Shown here: positions 38,642 to 48,471 of the stretch, piece after piece | How the letters are laid out: every line of letters starts with the position of its first letter | Position numbering within the stretch: the stretch's first letter is position 1 | DNA from: Victivallis lenta | Lineage (GTDB): Bacteria > Verrucomicrobiota > Lentisphaeria > Victivallales > Victivallaceae | Length of the DNA: 64,000 nt | Assembly: GCF_009695545.1 (NCBI RefSeq) | Contig: NZ_VUNS01000020.1 | Span: 1 to 64,000 of the forward strand | Reading direction: 5' to 3' | Position numbers and translations under genes: made by a program | Notes under the pieces: generated by a model | Databases searched by the model: none | The model's input: only the letters and a program-made list of their open reading frames with translations | Told to the model about the DNA's origin: nothing

Positions 38642-39766
38642 ATGGCTCAGTCCGTTGACCTGAAGACCCGCGTGATCGGCCCGGATACCGCCGTGCCGGA
38701 AACCGGCGACGGTGTCGATGTCTTCTCTTCGCTGCCGATCAAACCGCAGGAGCGGTACAAGTTCCTGCGGTCGGTCGGTTTCGGCGGAATGAAGAGTGTG
38801 CTGCTGGTCTTCGACCGGGATACCGGCCGTGAAGTCGCCATGGCGATCATGCCGGATTTCCGCGACCGGCCGAAGAGCGATCTCGAACGGTTCGTCCGCG
38901 AGGCGCGGCTGACTGCCCAGCTCGAACATCCGAACATCGTTCCGGTGCACGATCTCGGCATCGACAGCTCGGGCTCGCCGTTCTTCACAATGAAATACCT
39001 GCACGGGCAGTCGCTTTCGTCGGTGCTGCGCAAGCTCGCCAAGGGCGACGCCGAGGCGGTGCACCGCTTCAGCCAGCTCCGGCTGCTGCAGATTTTCATC
39101 CGGATCTGCAACGCGGTCGAATTCGCGCATTCGCAGGGAATCTGCCACCTCGACATCAAGCCGGAGAATGTGAATATCGGCGACTTCGGCGAAGTGCTGC
39201 TGCTGGACTGGGGGCTGGCCCGGGTCATCTCCCCGCATTCGCGGCTCGCCTCGCCCAATACGGAGGACGTCGACGCGAACGGGCATGTGAAGGGAACTCC
39301 CGGCTACATGGCGCCGGAACAGATCCGGCTGCTGAAGGAGCATCCGGTCGGCTTCCGGTCGGACATCTACTCGCTCGGCGGAATCCTGTATGCGATGCTT
39401 TCGCTGTCGAATCCGCTCTCGCGGCTGCCGATGGAGGAGATTCTGCGCCGGACGACCTCCGGCGAAATTCCGCCTCCGTCCGACGTGGCGCCCGACGAGC
39501 GTCATATTCCGGCTGCTCTCGAGGCGATCTGCCAGAAAGCGATGGCCCTGAACCCGGACGACCGCTATCAGACCGTAGCCGAGCTGCGGGAGGACATCTT
39601 CGCCTTCCAGACCGGCTATGTGCCGAAGGCTGAAAACGCCTCGCCGCTGAAGCATGCCGGGCTGTTCCTCGGACGGAATCTTCTGATCCTGATGATCCTG
39701 CTCGTCCTGTTCCTTGCGCTGTCGCTGGCGACGCTGGCCTACTACTATTTCAATGCGGTGAATTGA
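38642..39766 (+). CDS. Membrane-anchored Ser/Thr kinase with WNK-like lysine placement
   Basis: The 374-residue protein has an Hanks-type kinase domain (about 38-330) and a C-terminal transmembrane helix (LILMILLVLFLALSLATLAYYY), the reverse of most bacterial Pkn kinases in having almost nothing outside. The glycine loop is GFGGMKSV (46-53). The VAIK lysine position is Ala68 (VAMAIM), while Lys51 sits within the loop exactly where WNK kinases carry their catalytic lysine. Glu87 of helix C, HLDIKPEN (169-176, Asp171) and DWG (189-191) are present. It may be active with a relocated lysine, or a pseudokinase. It is 22 bases after clpX and 2 bases before a Gfo/Idh gene. Confidence 0.85.
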   Translation: MAQSVDLKTRVIGPDTAVPETGDGVDVFSSLPIKPQERYKFLRSVGFGGMKSVLLVFDRDTGREVAMAIMPDFRDRPKSDLERFVREARLTAQLEHPNIVPVHDLGIDSSGSPFFTMKYLHGQSLSSVLRKLAKGDAEAVHRFSQLRLLQIFIRICNAVEFAHSQGICHLDIKPENVNIGDFGEVLLLDWGLARVISPHSRLASPNTEDVDANGHVKGTPGYMAPEQIRLLKEHPVGFRSDIYSLGGILYAMLSLSNPLSRLPMEEILRRTTSGEIPPPSDVAPDERHIPAALEAICQKAMALNPDDRYQTVAELREDIFAFQTGYVPKAENASPLKHAGLFLGRNLLILMILLVLFLALSLATLAYYYFNAVN

Positions 39767-39768
39767 CC

Positions 39769-40758
39769 ATGATACGGTTTGCGACGATCGGCACGAATTT
39801 CGTCACCGGCTGGTTCCTCGAAGCCGCCCGCGAATGCCGGGAACTGCATTATGCGGCCGCCTGTTCGCGGAGCGGAGATAAAGCGCGCGGCTTTGCCGCG
39901 GAGCACGGCGCGGACGGCATCCACACCGACCTCACCGCACTGGCGGAGGACGCCGGAATCGACGCGGTCTATATCGCCAGCCCGAACAGCCTGCATTTCG
40001 AGCAGGCGGCGCTCATGCTGTCGCACGGGAAGCACGTGCTGCTGGAGAAGCCGGCCGCCTCGAACCGGCGGGAGCTGTCCAAATTGCTGGAGATCGCGAA
40101 GACGAACCGGGTCATCCTGCTCGAAGCGATGCGCTCGGTGTTCGACCCCGGCTTTGCGGCCGTTGAACAGGCGCTGCCGCGGCTTGGCAGAATCCGCCGT
40201 GCGAGTTTTCAATACTGCCAATATTCGTCGCGTTACGACAAATTCAAAGCCGGAATCATCGAAAACGCCTTCAACCCGGCCTACTCCAACGGAGCGCTGA
40301 TGGATATCGGCGTCTACTGCGTGCATCCGCTGGTCCGGCTGTTCGGCCGCCCGGACCGGATTCTGGCTGATGCGGTGATTCTCGACAACGGCGTGGACGG
40401 CGCCGGAACGATCCTGGCCGGATACGACTGCGGCATGCAGGCGGAGCTGGTCTATTCGAAAATCACAAACAGCCGGGTTCCCAGCCAGATTCAGGGAGAG
40501 GAAGGCAGCATGGTGATCCGGGAGATCGCAAATCCGCGCGAAGTCACGATTTTTTACCGGAACGGCGGGGAGGAGACGGTCTTCGCCGGGCCCGATCGCC
40601 GGAACATGATTTTCGAAGTGCGGGAGTGGGTCCGGCTGATCCGGGAGGGCGCCCCCGACAACCCGCACAACCGCTATTCCCTGCTGGAGCTCGAAGTCAT
40701 GGACGAGGCGCGCCGTCAGACCGGAATCCGCTTCCCGGCGGACGACATCAGGCCCTGA
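39769..40758 (+). CDS. Gfo/Idh/MocA-family oxidoreductase
   Basis: The 329-residue NAD(P)-dependent enzyme has a Rossmann start (IRFATIGTNFVTGWFLEA), SPNSLHFEQA and the catalytic EKPAASN motif (Lys in EKP). A C-terminal alpha/beta domain follows, with MDIGVYCVHPL. The family oxidises or reduces sugars and sugar derivatives; the specific substrate is unknown. ATG 39769 lies two bases after the kinase stop, so the two are likely co-expressed. A TTG three bases after the preceding frame is not favoured. Confidence 0.9.
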   Translation: MIRFATIGTNFVTGWFLEAARECRELHYAAACSRSGDKARGFAAEHGADGIHTDLTALAEDAGIDAVYIASPNSLHFEQAALMLSHGKHVLLEKPAASNRRELSKLLEIAKTNRVILLEAMRSVFDPGFAAVEQALPRLGRIRRASFQYCQYSSRYDKFKAGIIENAFNPAYSNGALMDIGVYCVHPLVRLFGRPDRILADAVILDNGVDGAGTILAGYDCGMQAELVYSKITNSRVPSQIQGEEGSMVIREIANPREVTIFYRNGGEETVFAGPDRRNMIFEVREWVRLIREGAPDNPHNRYSLLELEVMDEARRQTGIRFPADDIRP

Positions 40759-40782
40759 TCCTTCCCTCGTCATCGCAACGGC

Positions 40783-40822
40783 AAAAAAAACAGGAGCCGA
40801 AGGACAGCCTGCCCTCCGCTCC
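40783..40822 (-). terminator. Terminator of the sigma factor gene
   Basis: On the minus strand, GGAGCGGAGG pairs with TCCTTCGGCTCC and a T-run (TGTTTTTTTT) follows. It also separates the convergent oxidoreductase gene. Confidence 0.75.
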
Positions 40823-40849
40823 CGCGTCGTTGCCGCACCGGTTGAACGG

Positions 40850-42121
40850 TCAGTCGGCGGCGAAGCCGGCTTCATCCACCAGCAACTGCTTCAGCTTTGA
40901 AAGCGCCTGATTCTGGATCTGGCGGACACGTTCGCGGGTGCGGCCGATCTCCTGACTGACCTCTTCGAGGGTCAGCGGCCGGTTGCCGCGCAGCCCGAAC
41001 CGCATTTCAAGGATGCGCCGTTCGCGTTCTTCCAGTTTCTCGAGCAGGTCCATCAGCCGGAACACCGATTCGACGTCGCCGAGAATCTGGTCGGGCGTCA
41101 TGGCGTGACGGTCCGGAATGATATCCTGGAATTCGCCCTCCTCCCCCTGCTGGATCGGGTCATGCAGCGAAAAGGTGCGCAGATCGGCGAGCCGGAGTCC
41201 GGCCACGGTGCGTTCACTGAAGTCGAGATGCTCGGCGATTTCGGCGTCGGTCGGTTCACGCCCGAGCTCTTCGGTCAGTTTCATGCGGACGGATTTGATC
41301 TTGTTGATCTTGCCGGCCGACTGCACCGGGATGCGGATGGTGCGGCTCTGGTTTGCGAGCGCGCGGCGCATCGACTGTTTGATCCACCAGGCTGCATAGC
41401 TGGAAAATTTCGCGCCCTTGGCCGGATCGAATTTCTCGACCGCGCGCATAAGGCCGATATTGCCTTCGCTGATGAGGTCCAGAAGCGGCAGCCCCAGCCC
41501 CTTGAAGTCGTGGGCGATCTTGACCACCAGACGGAGATTCGCCTTGATCAGCGTCGAACGCGCATCTTCGTGACGGTCCTCATCGCAGCCGTGAATGGCA
41601 TCTGCCAGCTCGGCCTCTTCCTTCTTGTTCACGAGCGGAATACGGGCGATCTCGCCCATATAGACCTTCATCGTATCGTTCTTGGCGCCGGCCACCACTT
41701 TGGAGTCAAGCGCGATCTTGCGGGCCGATTCCTTCTCCTGCTTGGTACGGGGACGGGCGACAGCGGAAACATCGACGGCCTTGCGGCGGCTTTTCGCAAC
41801 GCTTTCGGGAACCTCCCTGAAGCTCTCCTCCTCGTCGGCAGCCGGAGCAACCGGCTTCGCGGCGGCCCCCTTCGGCATGAACTTGGTCGGCGGAGCTTCA
41901 ACCTTCCTGATCAGCAGCTTGCCCTTCGGCCGCGGATCGGCGGAAGGGGCCTCGCTCTCTTCCGGCAGCTCGTCCGGAACATCGAGACGTCTCGCCGACT
42001 CCTCCTCCCCGGCTGCGGAAACCCGGATGGATTTCCTGAGTTTGACTTCTTCATCAAGGCCGGCGGTCACTTCGCCCGCCCGGTCCTTCCCGAGATTCGA
42101 CCCACTCTTTTTCACAGGCAT
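40850..42121 (-). CDS. rpoD: Primary-type sigma-70 factor (RpoD/SigA group)
   Basis: The 423-residue protein has a charged, low-complexity N-terminal third (about residues 1-150, rich in E, K, A, P). Region 1.2 starts [15 protein letters not shown], region 2 includes [38 protein letters not shown] and [18 protein letters not shown], region 3 follows, and region 4 carries [18 protein letters not shown]. These are group 1 or 2 sigma features. It directs core RNA polymerase to promoters of the TTGACA/TATAAT type seen in this window. ATG 42121 has a GGGGACC site; ORF starts at 42187 lie upstream of it. No other primary sigma is visible here, so the rpoD name is tentative. Confidence 0.85.
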   Translation of the reverse strand: MPVKKSGSNLGKDRAGEVTAGLDEEVKLRKSIRVSAAGEEESARRLDVPDELPEESEAPSADPRPKGKLLIRKVEAPPTKFMPKGAAAKPVAPAADEEESFREVPESVAKSRRKAVDVSAVARPRTKQEKESARKIALDSKVVAGAKNDTMKVYMGEIARIPLVNKKEEAELADAIHGCDEDRHEDARSTLIKANLRLVVKIAHDFKGLGLPLLDLISEGNIGLMRAVEKFDPAKGAKFSSYAAWWIKQSMRRALANQSRTIRIPVQSAGKINKIKSVRMKLTEELGREPTDAEIAEHLDFSERTVAGLRLADLRTFSLHDPIQQGEEGEFQDIIPDRHAMTPDQILGDVESVFRLMDLLEKLEERERRILEMRFGLRGNRPLTLEEVSQEIGRTRERVRQIQNQALSKLKQLLVDEAGFAAD

Positions 42122-42375
42122 AACGGTCCCCAACTCTTCCGCAAAACGAAAACGATTCACCGAATACATTTTCCCATGCGGAAACATGAAAAAAATTGAA
42201 ATTTATAAAAAAATAATGCCGTATCCACTATAAAAAATCGGCTTTCCGGCATATAATAAAACGAGCACAGAAGATACGAACCGCCGGGAACCGGCAAATT
42301 GATCAAATGCTCAATAAACGTGTTTCCACAAATTTACCAAGATAAAGCTTTCCTGCTGAAAGTCAAGTCATTAAA

Positions 42376-45300
42376 ATGAGAAACTGGAAAAAAATACTGA
42401 AAAAACAGCTGGAAACCGGCGGAGATGCCGGAATCAGCCGTTCCGGAGTCGATCCGGGCAGCATCGCCTTCCTTCTGATCCAGGCCGTCAGGAAACTCGG
42501 CAAGCCTCTGGTCGCGGCGTTTCCGGAGCTCAAGCTGGCCGACCGCGCGGCGGCGGAGTGCGAAGCCGCCGCGGCGCTGACCGGCATCCCGCTGCGCATA
42601 CTCCCGATCCCGGAATGCGGCCGGGGCAAACTGCTGTTTCCGGGGGGAGAGGCGCGGCGGGCACGGGCGCTCAACGCGGCGCTGACCGATGCCTTCGATC
42701 TTTACATCGGGAGTGTCCACGCCCTGACTGCTCCCGCGCCGAAGCCGGCCGAAACCCGGGAGTCCACTCTGATCCTGCGCCCCGGGCTTGAAATCCCGCC
42801 CGCGGCGCTGCTCGAAAAACTGGTCAAACTCGATTACGACGACGAATACGAGGCAACCGTATCGGGTGAGTTCGCCCGGCGCGGCGGCATCGTCGACCTG
42901 TTCAGTCCGGCGCACGATTTTCCATGCCGGGTCGAATTCTTCGGGGACGAAATCGATTCGCTGCGGAGTTTCGCGCCGGAGACGCAGCGCTCAACCGGTC
43001 CGCTTGATGAATACCGGGTGATCGGCCGGGCCGGCATCACGGCCGGGGGCGCGGCCGAAGCGGACTTCTTCGACTACCTGGCCGGAGTCGACTTCTCGTT
43101 TCTCTCCGTCTATCCCGAAGCCGGACGCGAACGGCTCGGGAAATACTCGGGAGCCGAAGCCGTCGGCCGGTTGGACGAAATCGACCGGCTCTGTGCAAAG
43201 CGGGAGGGCTCTTTCGCTTTTTACGACAGTACCGAAGGGGCCTTCCACCCCGAAACGCCGCCTTCGGAAATCGAACCGCCGCTGCCGTCACCGGAGACGG
43301 ACGGCGGAAGCGTATTCGCGCCGGAAGCGCGCGAAGGCGCCTGCCGGATGGCCCGGCAACTGCTGGAGGACCACCTGCGCCGGGCGCTCGAAACCGGTTA
43401 TGAGGTCGTGCTGGTCGCGCCCCACCGGGAGAATCTCCCCGCGCTGCGGGCCTACTGCCGCCGCATGGGACTTGATACGGCCGGACTCTCCTGCGATGCG
43501 GCACGACTCGGGTGCGGTTTCTCCCTGCCGGAAGAAAAACTGCTGGTCATCACCGAACGGGAGCTGGTCACCTGCGGCTACACGCACGACCCGCACGAAC
43601 TCGAACTCGAAGAGGCGCTCGAAGAACAGGCCGCCGCCGAAGTCGAACCGGAACCGGTCCGGGTCCCGGAGTTTTCGCTGGCCGACCTCGACTACGGCGA
43701 TTACGCCGTCCATCTCGACCACGGCATCGGCATCTTCCGCGGCTTCAAGACACTGAATACGCGGGGAATCGTCCGGGAAGTCCTCACCCTCGAATACAAG
43801 GACGGCCAGCTGCTTTACGTGCCGCTTCTGCAGGCCCACAAAGTCAGCCGCTACCTCGGCAGCCCCGGCAAGGTGCATCTTCACGCGCTCGGCGGCGCGA
43901 AGTGGGGCAGAGACAAGGAGTCGGCGCGCCACGGCGTGCGCTCCTATGCGGCGGACATGCTGCGTCTGCAGGCGATGCGGCAGTCGGCTCCCGGCATCGT
44001 GTTCCCGAAGGACAACGGCGAATGCCGCGCGTTCGTCCGGGCCTTTCCGTTCTCCGACACGCCGGATCAGCGCCGTTCGACCGACGAGGTGTTCGCGGAT
44101 ATGGAGTCGTCCCGGCCGATGGACCGGCTGCTCTGCGGCGACGTCGGCTACGGAAAAACCGAGATCGCGATGCGGGCCGCCTTCAAAGCGGTCGAAGCCG
44201 GCTATCAGGTTGCGATCCTCGCCCCGACGACCGTGCTGGCCCAGCAGCACTACAACAGCTTCCGCGAACGGTTCGCGGAGTATCCGTTCACGATCGAGGT
44301 GCTGAGCCGGTTCCGGACCGGCGCCGAGCAGGGCGACATCATGCGGCGCGTCGGCACCGGCGGCATCGACATCCTGATCGGGACCCACCGGCTCTGCAAC
44401 CCGGAGCTGCGCTTCCGGAACCTCGGGCTGGTCGTGATCGACGAGGAGCAGCGGTTCGGCGTCAAACACAAGGAGCGGCTGCGCCGGTTCCGGGCCGAAG
44501 TCGATGTGCTGACCATGTCCGCCACGCCGATTCCGCGGACGCTCTACCTCGCCATGGCCGGTGCGCGCGACCTCTCGACGCTGATGACCGCGCCGAAGCT
44601 GCGGCTGCCGGTCAAGACGGTCATCGCCCCCGAAGAGGACAACCTCGTCGAACAGGCGATCCGGGCCGAACTCGCCCGCGGCGGGCAGGTCTACTACCTG
44701 CACAACCGGGTGCGCACGATCGACGAAAAGGCGAAGCAGCTGAAAAAGCTGATTCCGGAAGCCCGCTTCGCGGTCGCCCACGGCCAGATGCACGAACACG
44801 AGCTTGAGGAGGTCATGACCCGTTTCCTGCAGGGAGAAGTCGACTGCCTGATCTGCAGCACGATCATCGAATCGGGACTCGACGTGCCGAATGCGAACAC
44901 GATTCTCATCGAACGCGCCGACCGCTTCGGGCTGGCCGAACTCTACCAGCTGCGCGGCCGGGTCGGACGGTGGAAGCATCAGGCCTATGCATACATGCTC
45001 CTGCCGAAAAGCCAGCTGGTCAGCACCGACGCGCGAAAACGGCTCGCGGCGATCCGGCGCTGTTCGAACCTCGGCGCGGGTTTCCAGCTTGCTCTGCGGG
45101 ACCTCGAAATCCGCGGTTCCGGGAACCTGCTCGGCAGCGAACAGTCCGGCCATCTGAACACGATCGGCTTCGATCTCTACTGCCAGCTGCTGAAGCAGGA
45201 AGTCGCCGGCCTGCGCGGCGAACGCCACGACCTGCTGCCGGAGGTCGAGCTCGGCATCGACTTCGTAAGCTTCACGCTGACCGCCCCGGAGGGGCAGCTG

Positions 45301-45678
45301 GCCGCGGCGTTCCCGCCCGAATATATCGGCGGCGACCGGCTGCGTCTCGACGCATACCGGAAGCTCTCGGGGCTTGAGGACGAAGCACAGCTCACCGCCT
45401 GCGGCGAAGAGCTGCGCGACCGCTTCGGGCCGCTGCCGGAACCGGTGAAAAACCTGCTCGAAGTCATCCGCCTGCGCATTCTCGCGGCGCGGGCCGGTTA
45501 TGAAATTCTCACCGTCGCCGACGGCAAAGTCACCTTGAAGAATCCGGGCGGCACCATCTTCCGCATCGACGGCAAACAGCCGGTCATCAGCTACGCAAAC
45601 CCGCCGAAGCTGCGGCTGAAACACCTGCTTGAGCTGCTGCGCCGGGCGAACGAAGAGAGGGAGGCACTCCACCCGTGA
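42376..45678 (+). CDS. mfd: Transcription-repair coupling factor Mfd
   Basis: The 1,100-residue protein has an N-terminal UvrB-homology module, an RNA polymerase interaction domain (about 430-490, DYAVHLDHGIGIFRGF) and a RecG-type SF2 translocase. The translocase has Walker A GDVGYGKTE near residues 588-596, DEEQRFGVKHKERLR and VDCLICSTIIESGLDVPN. A C-terminal TRCF domain completes it. It removes stalled RNA polymerase from lesions and recruits UvrA. The length matches the family. The M48 protease gene overlaps its stop (GTGA). Confidence 0.96.
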   Translation: MRNWKKILKKQLETGGDAGISRSGVDPGSIAFLLIQAVRKLGKPLVAAFPELKLADRAAAECEAAAALTGIPLRILPIPECGRGKLLFPGGEARRARALNAALTDAFDLYIGSVHALTAPAPKPAETRESTLILRPGLEIPPAALLEKLVKLDYDDEYEATVSGEFARRGGIVDLFSPAHDFPCRVEFFGDEIDSLRSFAPETQRSTGPLDEYRVIGRAGITAGGAAEADFFDYLAGVDFSFLSVYPEAGRERLGKYSGAEAVGRLDEIDRLCAKREGSFAFYDSTEGAFHPETPPSEIEPPLPSPETDGGSVFAPEAREGACRMARQLLEDHLRRALETGYEVVLVAPHRENLPALRAYCRRMGLDTAGLSCDAARLGCGFSLPEEKLLVITERELVTCGYTHDPHELELEEALEEQAAAEVEPEPVRVPEFSLADLDYGDYAVHLDHGIGIFRGFKTLNTRGIVREVLTLEYKDGQLLYVPLLQAHKVSRYLGSPGKVHLHALGGAKWGRDKESARHGVRSYAADMLRLQAMRQSAPGIVFPKDNGECRAFVRAFPFSDTPDQRRSTDEVFADMESSRPMDRLLCGDVGYGKTEIAMRAAFKAVEAGYQVAILAPTTVLAQQHYNSFRERFAEYPFTIEVLSRFRTGAEQGDIMRRVGTGGIDILIGTHRLCNPELRFRNLGLVVIDEEQRFGVKHKERLRRFRAEVDVLTMSATPIPRTLYLAMAGARDLSTLMTAPKLRLPVKTVIAPEEDNLVEQAIRAELARGGQVYYLHNRVRTIDEKAKQLKKLIPEARFAVAHGQMHEHELEEVMTRFLQGEVDCLICSTIIESGLDVPNANTILIERADRFGLAELYQLRGRVGRWKHQAYAYMLLPKSQLVSTDARKRLAAIRRCSNLGAGFQLALRDLEIRGSGNLLGSEQSGHLNTIGFDLYCQLLKQEVAGLRGERHDLLPEVELGIDFVSFTLTAPEGQLAAAFPPEYIGGDRLRLDAYRKLSGLEDEAQLTACGEELRDRFGPLPEPVKNLLEVIRLRILAARAGYEILTVADGKVTLKNPGGTIFRIDGKQPVISYANPPKLRLKHLLELLRRANEEREALHP

Positions 45679-47546
45679 TTCTGGAAGAGATCAACCGGAA
45701 AGATTGGGAGAGATACGAGCAGATCGCGGTTTTCCGGCAGAAACACCCGCATCTGCATCTGGCCGGATTGTGGTTTCTGATTCTCCTCTCCTTCGGCATG
45801 GCGTTTCTGGTGATCGGAGGGATCGTCTGGATCATGCTGCGCGTCTGCGCCGCGCCGGGCACGGGGATAGTCCTGCTGGTCAATGCCGTTTTTACAATCA
45901 CATTCTATCTCGCCGCATTGCGCGACCGGCCGTGGAAACAGATGATGAAACTCGAACCGCGCGATTATCCGGAACTGTATCGGAAAGTCAACTGGATCGC
46001 CTGCCGGATGAAAGCTCCGAAGATTCACCGCATCTACCTTTCGGTCGAATTCAACGCGAGCGTCGGAAGCATGTTCACCTTCGTCCCCGGACTGCGGACC
46101 AACGTGCTGATGATCGGCTACCCGCTGCTCTGTTCTCTGAGTTCCAAAGGAGTGATTGCGGTTCTGGCGCATGAATTCGGGCATGTCTCCGGCGGCCATC
46201 TTTCGCGGCAGGCTCTGTTTTTTCATATCCGCCTCTTCTGGGAAGGGCTTGAACTGGGGCTTTTCGATCTGCTGCTCTACCCGTGGAAACGCTGTTTCCT
46301 GCGGAATTTCGATCTGCTGCTCCACCCGCTTCGCCGTTCGTTCGAGCAGGAGGCCGACCGGCGGATCGTCGAGTATTTCGGCCGGGATCATCAACTTGAG
46401 GCGATGGCCCGGACGGCGATGTGCAGCCGGATAATCGCCGGAGACAGAACGCTTCAACAGCTCATGATGACGCACAGCGCGGAAGAGATCGATTTTGCTG
46501 CCGCCATCCGTTCGGCACTGACCCGGGAATGCTCTTATGATGAGTGCCGGAACGGCCTGACAGCCGCCCTGGCGGAAATACCGCCGGTTTTCGACGAGCA
46601 TCCGCCGTTCCGGGAGCGGGTCGGGAAATATAACGACGCAGAAAAACTTATGCCGTACGCGACAGCCGATCCGGATGCACTTGAGAAACTGCTGCATCCC
46701 GGCAAAGTGTTTTACGAACAGCTCAACGATTATTACCGCCGTTTTTTTGCGGAAGAAATTTCGGCACTTCATGCCGATTGCGAAGAATACGCCGCCCGTC
46801 TTGCGGCTTTTGATCCCGAAGCGGTCAATGATGAACCGGAGGCGATCAGATTTCTCGAATTTCTGGAATCAATCGGCCGGAAAAAGGAGTATGAACAGCT
46901 TCTGGCCGCCGCGCGAAAGCGTTTCCCCGGCTCCCTGTCGCTCCGCGGCCTTTCCCTGGTCAGGCAGCTCGAACAAAGCGGAACGGAAGAGGGACAAAAA
47001 ACGTTGATCGCCCAGATGGAAACGATCCTTTCCGAAGCGCCGCTGATGATTTACCAACTCAACGATCCGCTGATGAACTACTATTTGAGGCATGGAGAAA
47101 ATGAATCCATCAAGCGGCTGCTGGATTTGCGCGACTCCGGGCTGCGCCGCGAGCAGCATCGCCTGATGCAGCCGCTGAGTGTGCGGGACGATTTGCGGCC
47201 GGCCGGCTGGAATGATTATGAAAAGGAAGAATTAAGAAAAGCATTTGCGAACAATGCGCTCCAGATCGAGGCGGTTTACCCGGTGCAGCGGTATTACGAC
47301 TCGAATGTGCAGGTTTCCACCCTCTTTCTGGTCATTCGCAAACGCAGGATGCCGTACAGGAGCTTTCGCTTTCAACGTTCCGACCAGGACCTCATCTCGG
47401 ATTACGAAGTTCTGGACGGAGAGGTCGTAATCGGTACTCCAGAGCTGCTGGCGCATCTGGATTCCCGGCGGATTGAGCCGGTTCTCATCCCGCTGCGGTC
47501 CCAAGGCATGAGCGAAAAAAAACGGCAGCCAGAGCCAGGAGCATAG
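45675..47546 (+). CDS. M48-type zinc metalloprotease, membrane-bound
   Basis: The 623-residue protein has two N-terminal membrane helices (about 30-75), then the HEFGH zinc motif (His166, Glu167, His170) followed by SGGHLS. The third zinc ligand is probably a Glu near EQEADRRI (about residue 223). Family members (HtpX, Ste24, Oma1 relatives) cleave membrane or misfolded proteins. A long C-terminal region (about 300-620) has helical repeats, possibly TPR. The start is GTG 45675, four bases inside mfd. The last 90 residues are less conserved and its 3' end borders an accessory patch. Confidence 0.85.
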   Translation: MILEEINRKDWERYEQIAVFRQKHPHLHLAGLWFLILLSFGMAFLVIGGIVWIMLRVCAAPGTGIVLLVNAVFTITFYLAALRDRPWKQMMKLEPRDYPELYRKVNWIACRMKAPKIHRIYLSVEFNASVGSMFTFVPGLRTNVLMIGYPLLCSLSSKGVIAVLAHEFGHVSGGHLSRQALFFHIRLFWEGLELGLFDLLLYPWKRCFLRNFDLLLHPLRRSFEQEADRRIVEYFGRDHQLEAMARTAMCSRIIAGDRTLQQLMMTHSAEEIDFAAAIRSALTRECSYDECRNGLTAALAEIPPVFDEHPPFRERVGKYNDAEKLMPYATADPDALEKLLHPGKVFYEQLNDYYRRFFAEEISALHADCEEYAARLAAFDPEAVNDEPEAIRFLEFLESIGRKKEYEQLLAAARKRFPGSLSLRGLSLVRQLEQSGTEEGQKTLIAQMETILSEAPLMIYQLNDPLMNYYLRHGENESIKRLLDLRDSGLRREQHRLMQPLSVRDDLRPAGWNDYEKEELRKAFANNALQIEAVYPVQRYYDSNVQVSTLFLVIRKRRMPYRSFRFQRSDQDLISDYEVLDGEVVIGTPELLAHLDSRRIEPVLIPLRSQGMSEKKRQPEPGA

Positions 47547-47790
47547 CCGCCCGGACACAGATCGATGCGGAAAGGCGGATTGCCAAAACTTATTTATCCT
47601 GAATGAAGCTCCTCGATCCAAGGCTCGAGGCATCTTCTCGCAAATCCAGGCTCAGTTGTCGAAACAAAAGTCTTTCATACTCTCCATGAGCAGAGAGAGA
47701 TCTTATCTCCACAATGAATACAAGTCAAACGGCCCCTATCCGATTATTGAACGTTCCGGCAAGAGCACCAACTGAAATTGTTTTCACGGC

Positions 47791-48204
47791 CTATTTCCCT
47801 CCGGTCAGATATTGTTGATTGAGTTTCGGCAGAAGCGGTTCGCCGTCGATATAGACATCGGCGCCGATTCGGAAATATTTGTCCCGGTCGATGTTTCGGA
47901 GTTCGATAACATGGGCATTGGTCAGTAAGTCTGAAAGACGTTGTTTTTCGAAGATGGCAGACAGGCGCTCTTCCGGGTCTTTGCTTCGCAGTTCGGGAGT
48001 GTTGATTCCCCGGAGACGAATGGAGATATTCTTTCCGGCAATGGCCGAATGTTCGTCGATGTCACAGGCGAAAGTGTCGCCGTCAATGACACGCAGGAGG
48101 CGAGATACTTTGACGTCGGGATAAAGTTTATCCTGTGTCTGCGGATGAGTGGCACATCCGGCCAGCAGCAGAATTCCGAACAGCAGAAGCAGCATTCTTT
48201 TCAT
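47791..48204 (-). CDS. Thermonuclease-like (SNase family) lipoprotein
   Basis: The 137-residue protein begins MKRMLLLLFGILLLAGC, a lipoprotein signal. VIDGDTF and IRLRGINTPE follow, the N-terminal hallmarks of staphylococcal nuclease-fold enzymes, then RDKYFRIGADVYIDG. The SNase region looks complete but short. Such enzymes cut DNA or RNA outside the cytoplasm and are common in accessory elements. ATG 48204 has an AAAGGAG site. A 115-nt hairpin and a terminator lie just upstream on the same strand. Confidence 0.82.
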   Translation of the reverse strand: MKRMLLLLFGILLLAGCATHPQTQDKLYPDVKVSRLLRVIDGDTFACDIDEHSAIAGKNISIRLRGINTPELRSKDPEERLSAIFEKQRLSDLLTNAHVIELRNIDRDKYFRIGADVYIDGEPLLPKLNQQYLTGGK

Positions 48205-48276
48205 GATTTTTCGTCTCCTTTGTCATCTTATGCCGGGATCTATCGGCAATCTTACGCAGCAGACGAAAATTTGTGC

Positions 48277-48305
48277 AAAAGAAGAGGTGCATCCCCAATT
48301 GCACC
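48277..48305 (-). terminator. Terminator of the HepT-MntA operon
   Basis: On the minus strand, GGTGCA-ATTGGGGA-TGCACC is followed by TCTTCTTTT. It stands at the end of the long hairpin. Confidence 0.7.
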
Positions 48306-48421
48306 AACTAGAGGCCCCACTACGAGCCCACACGAGAATGCAAGAGGGGAGCACCAAAAATATGGTGCTCTCCTCCAGCAATGACTCTCGTGTTAGAAAT
48401 GTAGTGGGTTTCTAGTTGAGC
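48300..48421 (-). repeat. Long imperfect hairpin with attC-like ends
   Basis: The arms 48304-48321 and 48401-48418 pair over most of their length. An inner arm at 48329-48338 pairs with 48384-48393, and GAGGGGAGCACC (48344-48355) pairs with 48364-48376 around an AAAAATAT loop. On the minus strand the left end reads GCTCAAC, fitting the RYYYAAC core of integron attC sites, while the right end GTTGGTG departs from GTTRRRY. The total of about 122 nt and the bulges are attC-like. A mobile element remnant or structured RNA are alternatives. Confidence 0.5.
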
Positions 48422-48471
48422 ATCTGCTGAGAAGTCAACATTGACTTAACTTATTCAATTGTAAGATTCGG

